The notes under the pieces were generated by a model that was not told the DNA's origin, searched no databases, and saw only the letters and a program-made list of their open reading frames with translations. 64,000 nt of DNA from Dyadobacter luteus (lineage in GTDB: Bacteria > Bacteroidota > Bacteroidia > Cytophagales > Spirosomataceae), in the NCBI RefSeq assembly GCF_003383615.1, contig NZ_QNUL01000013.1:87714-151713 (forward strand), in the 5' to 3' direction. The position numbers and the translations under genes are program-made. Shown one piece after another: positions 20,778-29,999 of the stretch (the stretch's first letter is position 1; every line of letters begins with the position of its first letter).

Positions 20778-21319
20778 ACGTAATATGGACTAATCATCAA
20801 ATATACAACCACCCCGCTGATACTTACATACAACCATATCGGAAAAGCATATTTCACTGCCTTTCTGTGCTGAGCCAGCTGGTTGGTATACCCAAAATAA
20901 ACTGCCCTTAACACAAACCATACAACACCTATTGAAAGCACAATGTGTGAAATCAATAAAAAATAATAGGTAAAACGCAGTACCGCTCCTTCTCCTCCAA
21001 ATGGAGTTGACGGATTCGAAATATGGTAAAGCACATAACAAACAAGGAAAACTGCGCCCAAACCAAAAGCTGCGGTCATCATTTGCCGATGTCCGTTTGC
21101 ATTGCCCTTCTTAATATGATAATATCCCACTATCAGACATATCGCAGTCAAGGAGTTAATCACACCAATCACATGTGGAAGCACCCTTGTCCATTCACCA
21201 AGCTCCACCTTTTGTCTTATTCCTAAAATAGCCGCTACCGCTATCGGTATTGCTACTGCCAGAATATTAATAATGCGTTCGTATTTTTTCTGATCTTTAT
21301 CAAGCATTAAAGTCGCCAT
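20774..21319 (-). CDS. DUF420 membrane protein
   Basis: 181 residues with about five membrane helices and histidines in or next to them (HVIGVINSLTAICL, YYHIKKGN, GHRQMM, YHISNPS, ISHIVLS). This pattern fits the DUF420 family, commonly found next to SCO1 and cytochrome oxidase genes. The exact role is not established. It begins 3 bases after the SCO1 stop and overlaps the next gene by 4 bases. Confidence 0.85.
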   Translation of the reverse strand: MATLMLDKDQKKYERIINILAVAIPIAVAAILGIRQKVELGEWTRVLPHVIGVINSLTAICLIVGYYHIKKGNANGHRQMMTAAFGLGAVFLVCYVLYHISNPSTPFGGEGAVLRFTYYFLLISHIVLSIGVVWFVLRAVYFGYTNQLAQHRKAVKYAFPIWLYVSISGVVVYLMISPYYV

Positions 21320-21322
21320 AAC

Positions 21323-21928
21323 CTATTTCACTAAACCTCTTTTTTCACCTAAATCTAAAATCTTTATTTCCGCCATCAAACGATCTGTTTCGTCATGGCT
21401 GGCGCCGTTATAATAACCTCTGATCCTCCCTTCCTTATCAATAAGTATCCATCTGTTATCTCTGTCACCAACTACAGTTTTGCCGGGATCCTGGTAATCC
21501 CACAACAAAACGCTCGTGCGATCCCCGTCCACTAATTTAACACTCCGCCAGCCATCTTTCCAGCCTCTCACGGATGCATCAACAATTGTATCACTTACCA
21601 ACATCACATTCAAATCTTTGATTCCCTCTGTAAGACCGTAAATTCTATCCAGATTATCATGCATCACCTCGCAGCTATCAACACAATTCGGTTCGAAATA
21701 GCTTATTACAGTCAGTTTATCTCTGAATTTATAACCGCCTATATCGGGAAGCGCATAAAATACCGTGTCACCTCTTTCAACCTTGATCTGCCCGGCTGCA
21801 TTTTTAACCGGATGAAAATAAGGGATATTGTAGTGGTTCGTAGTAAAGAACCTCAGGAAGCCAAAAACCAAAGCCGGTATTACTAATGTTACAATCAGTA
21901 ATCCGGCTTTGACATATTTCTTTATCAT
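21323..21928 (-). CDS. SCO1/SenC family copper chaperone
   Basis: 201 residues: one N-terminal membrane anchor (about residues 9-27) followed by a thioredoxin-like domain. The copper-binding CxxxC is seen as NCVDSC near residue 80, and a histidine typical of the family is available in GASHDETD near the C-terminus. SCO proteins load copper into the CuA site of oxidase subunit II. The gene is in the oxidase operon, six bases after subunit IV. Confidence 0.9.
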   Translation of the reverse strand: MIKKYVKAGLLIVTLVIPALVFGFLRFFTTNHYNIPYFHPVKNAAGQIKVERGDTVFYALPDIGGYKFRDKLTVISYFEPNCVDSCEVMHDNLDRIYGLTEGIKDLNVMLVSDTIVDASVRGWKDGWRSVKLVDGDRTSVLLWDYQDPGKTVVGDRDNRWILIDKEGRIRGYYNGASHDETDRLMAEIKILDLGEKRGLVK

Positions 21929-21934
21929 TTATTC

Positions 21935-22264
21935 TTAACCAAAAATGGCATCGTAGATCGCCTGACCTTCAAGTAAAAGTGCAAGAATTAACCATGCAAC
22001 AAATATAATCGGCACTAGTATCGACCAAATCAGGGACTTTGCTTCGTGTTTTAAGTGCATAAACTCACCCACGATATAGAACGCTTTCACAATTGTCATT
22101 ACGATGAAGATTGTAATCTTCAAAACACCGTGAGGGACAGTAAATGCGATAAGGAATTCTAGAGCAGTAAGGATCAACAAGATCCAGAAAGTTTTCCAGA
22201 TTGCTTTGCGTTGCTCAGCACCCGCGTTAGGATCCTGGTTATGTATATGATGTGCTTCTGACAT
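21935..22264 (-). CDS. Cytochrome c oxidase subunit IV
   Basis: 109 residues with three membrane helices (WKTFWILLILTALEFLIAF; KITIFIVMTIVKAFYIVGEF; SLIWSILVPIIFVAWLILAL). The middle helix and the following FMHLKHE match prokaryotic caa3-type subunit IV (CoxF/CtaF group). It lies after the longer subunit III gene and before SCO1. Confidence 0.9.
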   Translation of the reverse strand: MSEAHHIHNQDPNAGAEQRKAIWKTFWILLILTALEFLIAFTVPHGVLKITIFIVMTIVKAFYIVGEFMHLKHEAKSLIWSILVPIIFVAWLILALLLEGQAIYDAIFG

Positions 22265-22295
22265 GATATCTAAGAATTAAGAGGTTTCGGGAAGA

Positions 22296-23066
22296 CTAAA
22301 CCAGATAGAAGAATGTAAATACGAATACCCAAACAAGGTCTACAAAGTGCCAGTATAAACCTACTTTTTCAACCATTTCATAACTTCCGCGTCTGTCGTA
22401 AAGACCAGTTGCCGTACGGAAGAAAATAAGGATATTCAAAACAACCCCACTGAATACGTGCGTTCCATGGAAACCAGTAATGAAGAAGAAGAAGTCTGCA
22501 AATGCAGCAGGACCATATTGATTCTCAATAAGATTTGCTCCAAAGACCGTTTTGGTTACTTCTACCCCCTTCTCGATTACAGTGAAGACAGAACCTGAAT
22601 CAGTTCCGTGAATAAAGTGAGCCCATTCCCAAGCCTGGCATCCAAGAAAAGTAAAACCACCAAGGATAGTCCAAAGCATATATTTTTCAACGCTGGCACG
22701 ATCCATACGATGTCCCGCTTCCACTGCCAATACCATCGTTACGCTACTAGCAATAAGTATGAACGTCATGATACCTACAAATACCAAAGGCAACGACATC
22801 CCATGTAAAAACGGAACAGCCTCGTAAACCTTTTCAGGAATTGGCCAATATAAGTTTGAAAACGTAAAATCAGCAAAATCACCTGAAAACGCGGGAAAAC
22901 TAAATCTCTGATACCCGTACGCTACCAATAAGGCAGAGAATGTAAAAGTATCCGAAATGAGGAAAAACCACATCATTAGTTTACCGTAACTCGCTTTCAT
23001 AGGCTCAATACCTCCCATCCACATTTTGGGTTCTACCGAGCCAGGTGTTGTTACATGTGCAGCCAT
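22296..23066 (-). CDS. Cytochrome c oxidase subunit III (256 residues)
   Basis: 256 residues, about seven membrane helices. Family features include GHRMDRASVEKYMLW, FLGCQAWEWAHFI and the C-terminal GFHGTHVFSGV and YWHFVDLVWVFVFTFFYL. It forms part of the oxidase core in the inner membrane. A second, shorter subunit III gene lies 12 bases upstream. Both are intact, so this is not one gene split by a frameshift. Confidence 0.93.
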   Translation of the reverse strand: MAAHVTTPGSVEPKMWMGGIEPMKASYGKLMMWFFLISDTFTFSALLVAYGYQRFSFPAFSGDFADFTFSNLYWPIPEKVYEAVPFLHGMSLPLVFVGIMTFILIASSVTMVLAVEAGHRMDRASVEKYMLWTILGGFTFLGCQAWEWAHFIHGTDSGSVFTVIEKGVEVTKTVFGANLIENQYGPAAFADFFFFITGFHGTHVFSGVVLNILIFFRTATGLYDRRGSYEMVEKVGLYWHFVDLVWVFVFTFFYLV

Positions 23067-23078
23067 TGGTGAAAATTA

Positions 23079-23666
23079 TCAATTAAAAGTCAATAAAAAA
23101 ACAAAAAGGTATAACCAGAGAATATCCAAAAAGTGCCAGTAGGTGGTACAGATCTGAATTCTTCTCAGATTCTTAGAATGAACATTCAAACGAAACGCTG
23201 CTGTTAAGGCAGTGATCAGCACTATTAGACCAGTGATGATGTGAAAACCATGCAGCCCTGTAAATACATAAAAAAACGAGCCTGATGGATTTCCGACAAA
23301 ATATACATTCATCGCCACGAGTTGCTTCCAACCTTCAAACTGCATCCAGAGGAAAACAAGACCCAGCACAAAAGTAATAGAAATTGCCAGCTTCAATTGT
23401 TTGAACTGATCTTTTTTTGCTGACAAGTATGCCCAGTGCATAGCCACACTGCTGGCTATCAAAACGACGGTACTGTACCAAAAAATGACAGGCATTTCAA
23501 ACTCCAGCCAGTTCCCTTCAGCTCTTCTCACCAGATATGCACTGGTTTGAGAAGCAAACAGCATGATGATACTAACCAGAAACAACCACAAAATAAACTT
23601 GATAGGATCCATCGCCAGTGGCGCCTTGGGTTCCTTATCGATATTAACCTGTTGAATATTCTCCAT
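23079..23666 (-). CDS. Heme-copper oxidase subunit III (195 residues)
   Basis: 195 residues, five membrane helices, the short subunit III form. The end of the protein carries GLHGFHIITGL and YWHFLDILWLYLFVFLL, homologous to the other subunit III. Two tandem subunit III genes are common in Bacteroidota caa3-type oxidase operons. Whether both are in one enzyme cannot be told from sequence. Confidence 0.92.
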   Translation of the reverse strand: MENIQQVNIDKEPKAPLAMDPIKFILWLFLVSIIMLFASQTSAYLVRRAEGNWLEFEMPVIFWYSTVVLIASSVAMHWAYLSAKKDQFKQLKLAISITFVLGLVFLWMQFEGWKQLVAMNVYFVGNPSGSFFYVFTGLHGFHIITGLIVLITALTAAFRLNVHSKNLRRIQICTTYWHFLDILWLYLFVFLLTFN

Positions 23667-23683
23667 CTCTCTTAAATCTTATA

Positions 23684-24577
23684 TCACAATTTATCCAACA
23701 AAAAAGCTATCTGTACGATCGGCAAATAAATGAACGAGCCGAACATTAACTGGCGCGCTGTTTGATCTGTACACTTCCGCATGAGATGGAAAGTCTGTGC
23801 TAAAAACAAAATTCCAAATATTGTTGCTACGAAAGCTGAATTGATTCCTGTCATTCCCAATTCGTAAGGCAACCAGCCTACGGGTAACAGAAACAATGTG
23901 TAAATCATCATTTGTAAAGCCGAATCCGCATCCTTCAAACCTTTTGCAGGAAGCAACTTAAAGCCAGCTCTTTTGTAATCCTCATCCAAAACCCAGGCAA
24001 TTGCCCAAAAGTGAGGAAATTGCCAGAAGAACTGAATCGCGAACAGAATCCCCGGTTCCAGTCCGAAATGATTTGTCGCTGCCAACCATCCGATCATAGG
24101 AGGAAAGGCTCCGGGAAATGCCCCGACAAACACTGCTATCGGTCCTACCTTCTTCAATGGTGTGTATACAAATCCGTACAGTACCAATGAAAGCAAAGAA
24201 ATAAGACCCGTTATTAAATTAAATACCGATACAAATATGAACAGTGACGTTACTCCTAAAACAATACACAATGTGATTGCCTGGTTTACCGATATTCTAC
24301 CACTTGGAAGTGGTCTTGATGCTGTTCTTTTCATCATTTTATCAGTATCCTTTTCAAGAATCTGATTGATGATATTGGCTGCTCCGGTAATTCCGATAGA
24401 AGCGATTACAAACAATACCAACTTGGTCCAAACAACTTCTTTCGCGCCAAGGCAGTAACCCATAGCACCAGAGAAAGCAATCAAAGATGCCAGTCTGAAT
24501 TTCAGTAATTCAAAACCTACTCTCAATCGGTCTCCGAAAGCTACTTCTGTTATTGATGATGTCATTATTTTACTCAC
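23684..24577 (-). CDS. ctaB: Protoheme IX farnesyltransferase (heme O synthase)
   Basis: 297 residues, a UbiA-family polytopic membrane enzyme that adds a farnesyl group to heme B. The first prenyl-diphosphate-binding region reads NQILEKDTDKMMKRT with its Asp residues and is followed by SRPLPSGRI. The second conserved region is near VLDEDYKRAGFKLLP. It works directly before CtaA, whose gene is immediately upstream (20 bases). Confidence 0.95.
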   Translation of the reverse strand: MSKIMTSSITEVAFGDRLRVGFELLKFRLASLIAFSGAMGYCLGAKEVVWTKLVLFVIASIGITGAANIINQILEKDTDKMMKRTASRPLPSGRISVNQAITLCIVLGVTSLFIFVSVFNLITGLISLLSLVLYGFVYTPLKKVGPIAVFVGAFPGAFPPMIGWLAATNHFGLEPGILFAIQFFWQFPHFWAIAWVLDEDYKRAGFKLLPAKGLKDADSALQMMIYTLFLLPVGWLPYELGMTGINSAFVATIFGILFLAQTFHLMRKCTDQTARQLMFGSFIYLPIVQIAFLLDKL

Positions 24578-24597
24578 TTATCTTACTCCGATTCCTA

Positions 24598-25596
24598 TTA
24601 CACCAAACTCTTCTTCACTAAATACTTATTCTCATTGATCAGCAGCCAGATCACATATTGTATTCCAATTAGCAGAATACCCATTGTCAGGTGCATTGGC
24701 TGAGCAAACGGTGGAACGCCAAAATAGGCCATTGCAATTCCTGATAACACTTCCAGTAGCAACACAACCTGGCATCCCTTAACGAACTTAATTAATCTGC
24801 TGTCAGCCCCATTTTTTTCTACCTGATATAACCAATAAAAATTAGCTATTACAACCAGTATTGAAAACGAGCGGTGGATATAAAAGCCTGTTCCCAGGTT
24901 ATCAATCCATTCAGCTCTGGCTCCGTATCCCAATGAATGAATCACTTCATCCATATTTTCACGAACCTGAGTTCCAAGCAAAATCTGTATCAGAGATAAT
25001 CCTAGTATTAATAAGCCCAATTTATTCAACAAAGGCTTATTACTTTTAGCTCTGAACAAACCTGTTGAAAACGTTGACCAGGTAAACAGATATAATAAAA
25101 TAAACACGATTACTATTGCCAGTAACATGTGTATTGTAATCATCCCCGGCATTAGCTCTGTAGCAACAACCTTCGCTCCAAGCCATCCCTGAACTCCAAC
25201 TAATATAAAAGCAGACAAACTATAGTAGAATATCTTCCCGTAACCAGCCTTCAAATAAGGAATAGACGCAAGAAGCGTCAAAAAGATCATGATTCCTGTT
25301 ACAACACCCACAAGTCGGTTTACGTATTCCGTCCAGGTTTTAACAGGATTAAACTCTATCTCACCTTTCAGTTTTGCTCCGTAAATCTCCTTATAATTTT
25401 CAGGAAGTTGCGAAAGTTCAGTTGGTGGCACCCATTGACCAAAACACTTAGGCCAGTCGGGACAGCCCATTCCGGAACCTGTACTTCTCACTACTCCTCC
25501 GGCGATAATCACCAGATAAAGCGAAATAACAGTATTTAAAGCCAGCCGGCGAAATTTCCGGCTGGCTTTAAAATCAATGTGCGTTGAACTGATCAT
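24598..25596 (-). CDS. ctaA: Heme A synthase (CtaA/COX15)
   Basis: 332 residues, about eight membrane helices. It oxidises heme O to heme A. The family start GGVVRSTGSGMGCPDWPKCFG and later histidines (TIHMLLA, IHRSFSI, PMHLTMG) fit the COX15 type. Its ATG (25596) lies inside the last codons of cox1, a 23-base overlap. A perfect 15-bp inverted repeat begins 24 bases into this frame, encoding the residues FKASRKFRRLALN. Confidence 0.94.
   Translation of the reverse strand: MISSTHIDFKASRKFRRLALNTVISLYLVIIAGGVVRSTGSGMGCPDWPKCFGQWVPPTELSQLPENYKEIYGAKLKGEIEFNPVKTWTEYVNRLVGVVTGIMIFLTLLASIPYLKAGYGKIFYYSLSAFILVGVQGWLGAKVVATELMPGMITIHMLLAIVIVFILLYLFTWSTFSTGLFRAKSNKPLLNKLGLLILGLSLIQILLGTQVRENMDEVIHSLGYGARAEWIDNLGTGFYIHRSFSILVVIANFYWLYQVEKNGADSRLIKFVKGCQVVLLLEVLSGIAMAYFGVPPFAQPMHLTMGILLIGIQYVIWLLINENKYLVKKSLV
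25535..25572 (-). promoter_or_regulatory. Perfect 15-bp hairpin at the cox1/ctaA overlap
   Basis: Left arm 25535-25549 and right arm 25558-25572 are exact reverse complements (core GCCAGCCGG / CCGGCTGGC with TTTAAA ends) around an 8-base loop. On the minus strand it starts one base after the cox1 TGA (25576-25574) and is within codons 9-21 of ctaA. There is no T run after it. It may stop 3' exonucleases at the cox1 end or limit ctaA translation; the role is inferred. Confidence 0.7.
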
Positions 25597-27448
25597 TAAA
25601 ATTCTGCGCTTCGATTAATTTCTCTGTCGCGATCAGCTCATTCTCATGTGGGAAATTGGATTCCAATGTTTGAGAATATGGTATATTTTGTGGAATAAAA
25701 TCTTCCTTAGCACCTGGCTTACTGTAGTCATATGACCAACGGTATACTGCAGGTATTTCACCAGGCCAGTTACCATGAACCGGCTCAATAGGAGTTGTCC
25801 ATTCCAATGTGTTAGATCTCCATGGATTAAGAGGAGCTCTCTTACCTTTGAAAATGCTATAGAAGAAGTTCCAAAGGAAAATAAACTGAGCAAGGAATGA
25901 GAATATCGCCGCCACAGATATGAACATGTTCATGTCCATAAACTTATGCGTAAAGTCGTAGCTTGTGAACTGGTAGTATCTACGTGGGAAACCTGCGATA
26001 CCGACATAGTGCATCGGGATAAATATCAGGTAAATACCTATAAATGTAAACCAGAAGTGTATCTGACCCAGAGTTGGGTTCATCATACGACCGAACATCT
26101 TAGGGAACCAGTGGTAAACCCCGGCAAACAAACCAAATGCTGACGCAGCACCCATTACCAAGTGGAAGTGAGCTACTACGAAGTAAGTATCATGCAATTG
26201 AATATCCAAAGCACTGTTTCCAAGGATGATACCTGTAAGACCACCCGATACGAACAGAGAAACCAAACCAATTGAGAACAACATACCAGGAGTAAACACG
26301 ATGTTACCCTTCCACAATGTGGTGATATAGTTAAACCCTTTTACAGCAGATGGTACAGCGATAATCAACGTCAGGAACATGAACACAGATCCAAGGAATG
26401 GGTTCATACCCGTTACGAACATGTGGTGAGCCCATACAATAAATGCAAGGAATGCAATACCCAACATGGATGCGATCATCGCACGGTATCCAAAGATTGG
26501 CTTACGTGAGTTAGTTGCAATAATTTCAGATGTAATACCCAAACCAGGCAACAATACGATATATACTTCAGGGTGACCCAGGAACCAGAACAAGTGCTGG
26601 AACAAAATCGGGCTACCACCTACGTTTGGCAAAGCCTCACCGTTAATATAAATATCAGAAAGATAGAAGCTCGTTCCGAAGTGACGGTCCATAATCAGCA
26701 ACAATACTGAAGACAATAACACTGGGAAAGAGATAAGACCAAGAACAGCTGTAATAAGGAACGACCAGATTGTCAAAGGAAGACGATCGAAAGACATACC
26801 TCTTGTTCTCAGGTTAATGATACTAGTGATATAGTTGATACCTCCAAGTAGCTGAGACACGATAAAGAACGCCATAGCTGCAAGCCATAATGTCATACCC
26901 ATTCCTGAACCCGGGTGAGCCTGAGGCAAAGCACTCAAAGGAGGATAAATTACCCAACCACCAGCTGCAGGTCCTGCTTGCAGGAACAATGAAGCAAACA
27001 TAATGATACTGGCAAGGAAGAAGAACCAGTAAGAAAGCATGTTCATGAAACCGGATGCCATATCACGTGCACCGATTTGAAGAGGAATCAGAAAGTTACT
27101 GAAAGTACCACTCAATCCGGCTGTCAATACAAAGAATACCATGATAGTACCGTGCATCGTTACAAGAGCCAGATAGAAATTAGGATCCAATTTCCCGCTT
27201 TCGCTGATCCAACCTCCAAGAATTGGTTTTAACCAAGACAAATTAGAGTCCGGCATACCCAACTGAATACGGAAGATTACAGACATTGATATACCTATAA
27301 CAGCCCAAATAATCCCGGTGATCAGGTACTGTTTTGCTATAATTTTGTGATCCTCGGAGAAGACATACTTCTGCCAGAAGTTCTGTGACTCATGGTGATG
27401 ATCGTGCGCATCTACATGAGCGGTATCCATTCCTTCAACAGCTGACAT
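25574..27448 (-). CDS. Cytochrome c oxidase subunit I
   Basis: 624 residues, 12 or more membrane helices, heme-copper oxidase type A. The CuB/heme a3 ligands are visible: WFLGHPEVYIVLLPG with the covalent His-Tyr pair, the AHHMF histidines, and HDTYFVVAHFHLVMG with the heme a and a3 histidines. A His-rich N-terminus (HVDAHDHHHE) precedes the first helix. It reduces O2 to water and pumps protons. It follows cox2 after about 60 bases and overlaps ctaA. Confidence 0.97.
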   Translation of the reverse strand: MSAVEGMDTAHVDAHDHHHESQNFWQKYVFSEDHKIIAKQYLITGIIWAVIGISMSVIFRIQLGMPDSNLSWLKPILGGWISESGKLDPNFYLALVTMHGTIMVFFVLTAGLSGTFSNFLIPLQIGARDMASGFMNMLSYWFFFLASIIMFASLFLQAGPAAGGWVIYPPLSALPQAHPGSGMGMTLWLAAMAFFIVSQLLGGINYITSIINLRTRGMSFDRLPLTIWSFLITAVLGLISFPVLLSSVLLLIMDRHFGTSFYLSDIYINGEALPNVGGSPILFQHLFWFLGHPEVYIVLLPGLGITSEIIATNSRKPIFGYRAMIASMLGIAFLAFIVWAHHMFVTGMNPFLGSVFMFLTLIIAVPSAVKGFNYITTLWKGNIVFTPGMLFSIGLVSLFVSGGLTGIILGNSALDIQLHDTYFVVAHFHLVMGAASAFGLFAGVYHWFPKMFGRMMNPTLGQIHFWFTFIGIYLIFIPMHYVGIAGFPRRYYQFTSYDFTHKFMDMNMFISVAAIFSFLAQFIFLWNFFYSIFKGKRAPLNPWRSNTLEWTTPIEPVHGNWPGEIPAVYRWSYDYSKPGAKEDFIPQNIPYSQTLESNFPHENELIATEKLIEAQNFNDQFNAH

Positions 27449-27510
27449 ATACTATAAGATATTTTAAAATTATGATTATTAACGGAAACTGCTACGCGCA
27501 GCTTCACTTA

Positions 27511-28590
27511 CTACAGAGATGCAGAAGCTGTACTATCCGCCGGCGCTGCAGTTGTTTCTGGTAATCCTTTCATTGCTTTTGCTTTCAGGTTATCAGGTAC
27601 CTTCGCAAGGTATTCCGGATAAGTCTGAAGGAAAGTAGCTTGTTCAGAGCACCATTTTTTATAGCTCTCTTCATCATCAACTACCAGGTTGATCTTCATT
27701 GAGAAGTGTCCCTGACCACAAATTTCAGTACATGCAATCTCGTATTTGAAATTAGGATCGTTCAATTCCGACTGCATTTGTGCAGTTGTTTTATCAGCAA
27801 CAAACCAGAATTTCGTTGGCATCCCTGGAACAGCATCCATTTTCACACGCATGTGAGGAATGAAAACGCTGTGAATTACGTCACGTGCACGAATCTTCAA
27901 AAGAACAGGTCTGTTTACCGGAATGTGCATTTCAGTAGGATTCTGAAAGTCATCGAAAGAATTTTCGTCAGACAAATCAATACCTACCTCGTTCTGTGCA
28001 TCTATAAGCTTGTAGTTGTAATTTCCAAGTTTGTTATCATTAACACCACCGTAACGTACGATCCAGTTAAACTGCTTTCCTGTAATTTCAATTACTTCTG
28101 CGTCTCTTGGTGCTTCAGATGTGATATCCGACCACGCCTTCCATCCTGTAAATACAAGAAGAGCCATTACGATTGCAGGAATAATTGTCCAGATCAATTC
28201 AAGTTTGTGGTTGTCCGGATAGAAAGATGCCCTGTGATTCTTCTTGTACTGATACTTCCAGGCAAAGAAGAAAATAAGGAAGTTGACCAAAATGAAAGGA
28301 ATAGTAAGTACCCCCATTGAGAACCAGAACAAATCATCGGTTCTTCTACCATGAATCGATGATGCTTCAGGCAGGAAGAATTCTCTTGCGTGCAGATAAG
28401 ACCATGCGATGGCAATACCTCCCAACACAAGCACAATGATAAACATAGCTCCATTCAGTTTATTACCGGCTGGAACTGCGTCCGGCGCCTCCTCTTTCTT
28501 TACACTCTTGATAACATCCTGGAGTCTGGCAATCACAACACCTGTGAGAACCACAAAAACAAGAGCAACTAATGCGATGATATAATACAT
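27511..28590 (-). CDS. Cytochrome c oxidase subunit II
   Basis: 359 residues. Four hydrophobic segments can be seen before the CuA domain (starts at residues 1, about 50, about 85, about 135). The last two correspond to the usual subunit II hairpin, and two extra helices are N-terminal. The CuA site is CTEICGQGHFSM near residue 285, together with the earlier His in DVIHSVFIPHMRVK. There is no C-terminal heme c domain, so electrons must arrive from a separate cytochrome or directly from alternative complex III. Confidence 0.95.
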   Translation of the reverse strand: MYYIIALVALVFVVLTGVVIARLQDVIKSVKKEEAPDAVPAGNKLNGAMFIIVLVLGGIAIAWSYLHAREFFLPEASSIHGRRTDDLFWFSMGVLTIPFILVNFLIFFFAWKYQYKKNHRASFYPDNHKLELIWTIIPAIVMALLVFTGWKAWSDITSEAPRDAEVIEITGKQFNWIVRYGGVNDNKLGNYNYKLIDAQNEVGIDLSDENSFDDFQNPTEMHIPVNRPVLLKIRARDVIHSVFIPHMRVKMDAVPGMPTKFWFVADKTTAQMQSELNDPNFKYEIACTEICGQGHFSMKINLVVDDEESYKKWCSEQATFLQTYPEYLAKVPDNLKAKAMKGLPETTAAPADSTASASL

Positions 28591-28613
28591 GATAAATTAA
28601 ACAGGTTTGCGAA

Positions 28614-29966
28614 TTAAGCGATATCGTGATGTAATGACTCCTCCAGCATTGGGTGATGTCTTGGTATCAGATTTGCTTTTTCCAATTGAGATGCTACACT
28701 ATATCCGAATGCGCAAAGGAACACGACAAAGAAACCCCACTCCAAAGGACCAAATCCAGCACTTGAACCCATCGTTCCAGGCATAATGTTGGTATAGAAA
28801 TCCATGTAATGTCCGATAATCACACACCAGCAAGCCACTTTCAGAATTGAATGCGTTGCCTTTGCATCTCTTGTCATCAAAATAAGGAATGGCAAGAAGA
28901 AGTTCAGGATCAACGTAATGAAGAACGGAGCTTTGAAAAAGCCTTCATATCCTCTGAAACGCTCAATATAATAAATCGTTTCTTCCGGCATGTTAGCATA
29001 GTAGATAAGCAGAAACTGTGCGAACCATACATAAGTCCAGAAAATACTGAACGCAAAAACAAATTTACCCAAATCTCTCAGGTGGCTGGAATTTACTGCA
29101 CGTAAATACCCTCTTTCTCTCAGCATTACAATTGTAAGTGTAATTACCGCAAGACCCGCCACATGCCAGCTAGCCAATGTGTACCAACCAAACATAGTAC
29201 TGAACCAGTGCGTATCGATTGACATTACAAAGTCCCATGCCGACGTAGATGATGTAACACCGAACACTACAAGAAACGCAGTACCTAAACGTATTGATTT
29301 ATCATAAAGCTCAGTTCCTCCGATTTCATCTTCTTGTAAAGAATAGTTACGAATAACTCTCCACATACCGTACCAGAGTACAAAGTAAAGAACAAGACGT
29401 ATTACGAAAAAAGGTGTATTGAGGAAGCCCTGCTTACCTGCTATAATCGGATCATAGTGCGGCCCGCCCACTTCATACAAGCTAGAATCTGTCCAGTGAA
29501 ACAAATCATGACCACCCATAAAAAAGGTGATAAGCATAATTATACCTGTAAATGGTAGAAATGCTGGCAACGCTTCCGGAATTCTTTTAAATACCGCAGA
29601 CCACCCCGCCTGAGCAAGATAGTTATACGAAATAAAGAACATACCTATAACAGAAATACCAGTGAAGTAAACTGCATTCACCCATAAGTTTGCCCAAATA
29701 CGCGCTCCCAGTCCTTTCACATGGTGGCTCGCTTCAGCAGTAACGTGTACTTTAGAAGCATTTTCCGGAGTAGGATGAGCTATCGCCGACGCAGCATGTT
29801 CTGCTCCGTGAGCTACCTCATGATGACCACCACCGCTGGCAGCCAGGTAAGCGCCTAACGCGATCAGAGCAACCCCAACGGCTCCACCTATGATTAAGTT
29901 TCTCTTAGCCCCCGAAGTAAATTCAAACCGTTCTTCAATAGAAGGAATCGAATGTGCTGATGCCAT
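28614..29966 (-). CDS. actF: Alternative complex III subunit ActF
   Basis: 450 residues, about ten membrane helices, of the quinol:cytochrome c oxidoreductase quinone-binding subunit 2 family (ActF). The N-terminal helix is followed by a His-rich loop (GGGHHEVAHGAEHAASAIAH). Helix segments such as FMGGHDLFHWTD and FVMSIDTHWFSTMFGWY match the family. It lies between actE and cox2. In solved complexes ActF is an ActC-like membrane subunit. Confidence 0.93.
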   Translation of the reverse strand: MASAHSIPSIEERFEFTSGAKRNLIIGGAVGVALIALGAYLAASGGGHHEVAHGAEHAASAIAHPTPENASKVHVTAEASHHVKGLGARIWANLWVNAVYFTGISVIGMFFISYNYLAQAGWSAVFKRIPEALPAFLPFTGIIMLITFFMGGHDLFHWTDSSLYEVGGPHYDPIIAGKQGFLNTPFFVIRLVLYFVLWYGMWRVIRNYSLQEDEIGGTELYDKSIRLGTAFLVVFGVTSSTSAWDFVMSIDTHWFSTMFGWYTLASWHVAGLAVITLTIVMLRERGYLRAVNSSHLRDLGKFVFAFSIFWTYVWFAQFLLIYYANMPEETIYYIERFRGYEGFFKAPFFITLILNFFLPFLILMTRDAKATHSILKVACWCVIIGHYMDFYTNIMPGTMGSSAGFGPLEWGFFVVFLCAFGYSVASQLEKANLIPRHHPMLEESLHHDIA

Positions 29967-29999
29967 TATAAATTATTATTACTCAGTTATCAAAATGAA

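Noticed and set aside
22296..23666. Two adjacent subunit III genes considered as one gene split by a frameshift
   Set aside because: Each has its own start, full set of helices and its own C-terminal YWHF motif; they are two homologous intact genes.
27511..28590. Subunit II considered truncated because no heme c domain follows CuA
   Set aside because: The CuA domain and normal C-terminus are complete; many subunit II proteins lack heme c.
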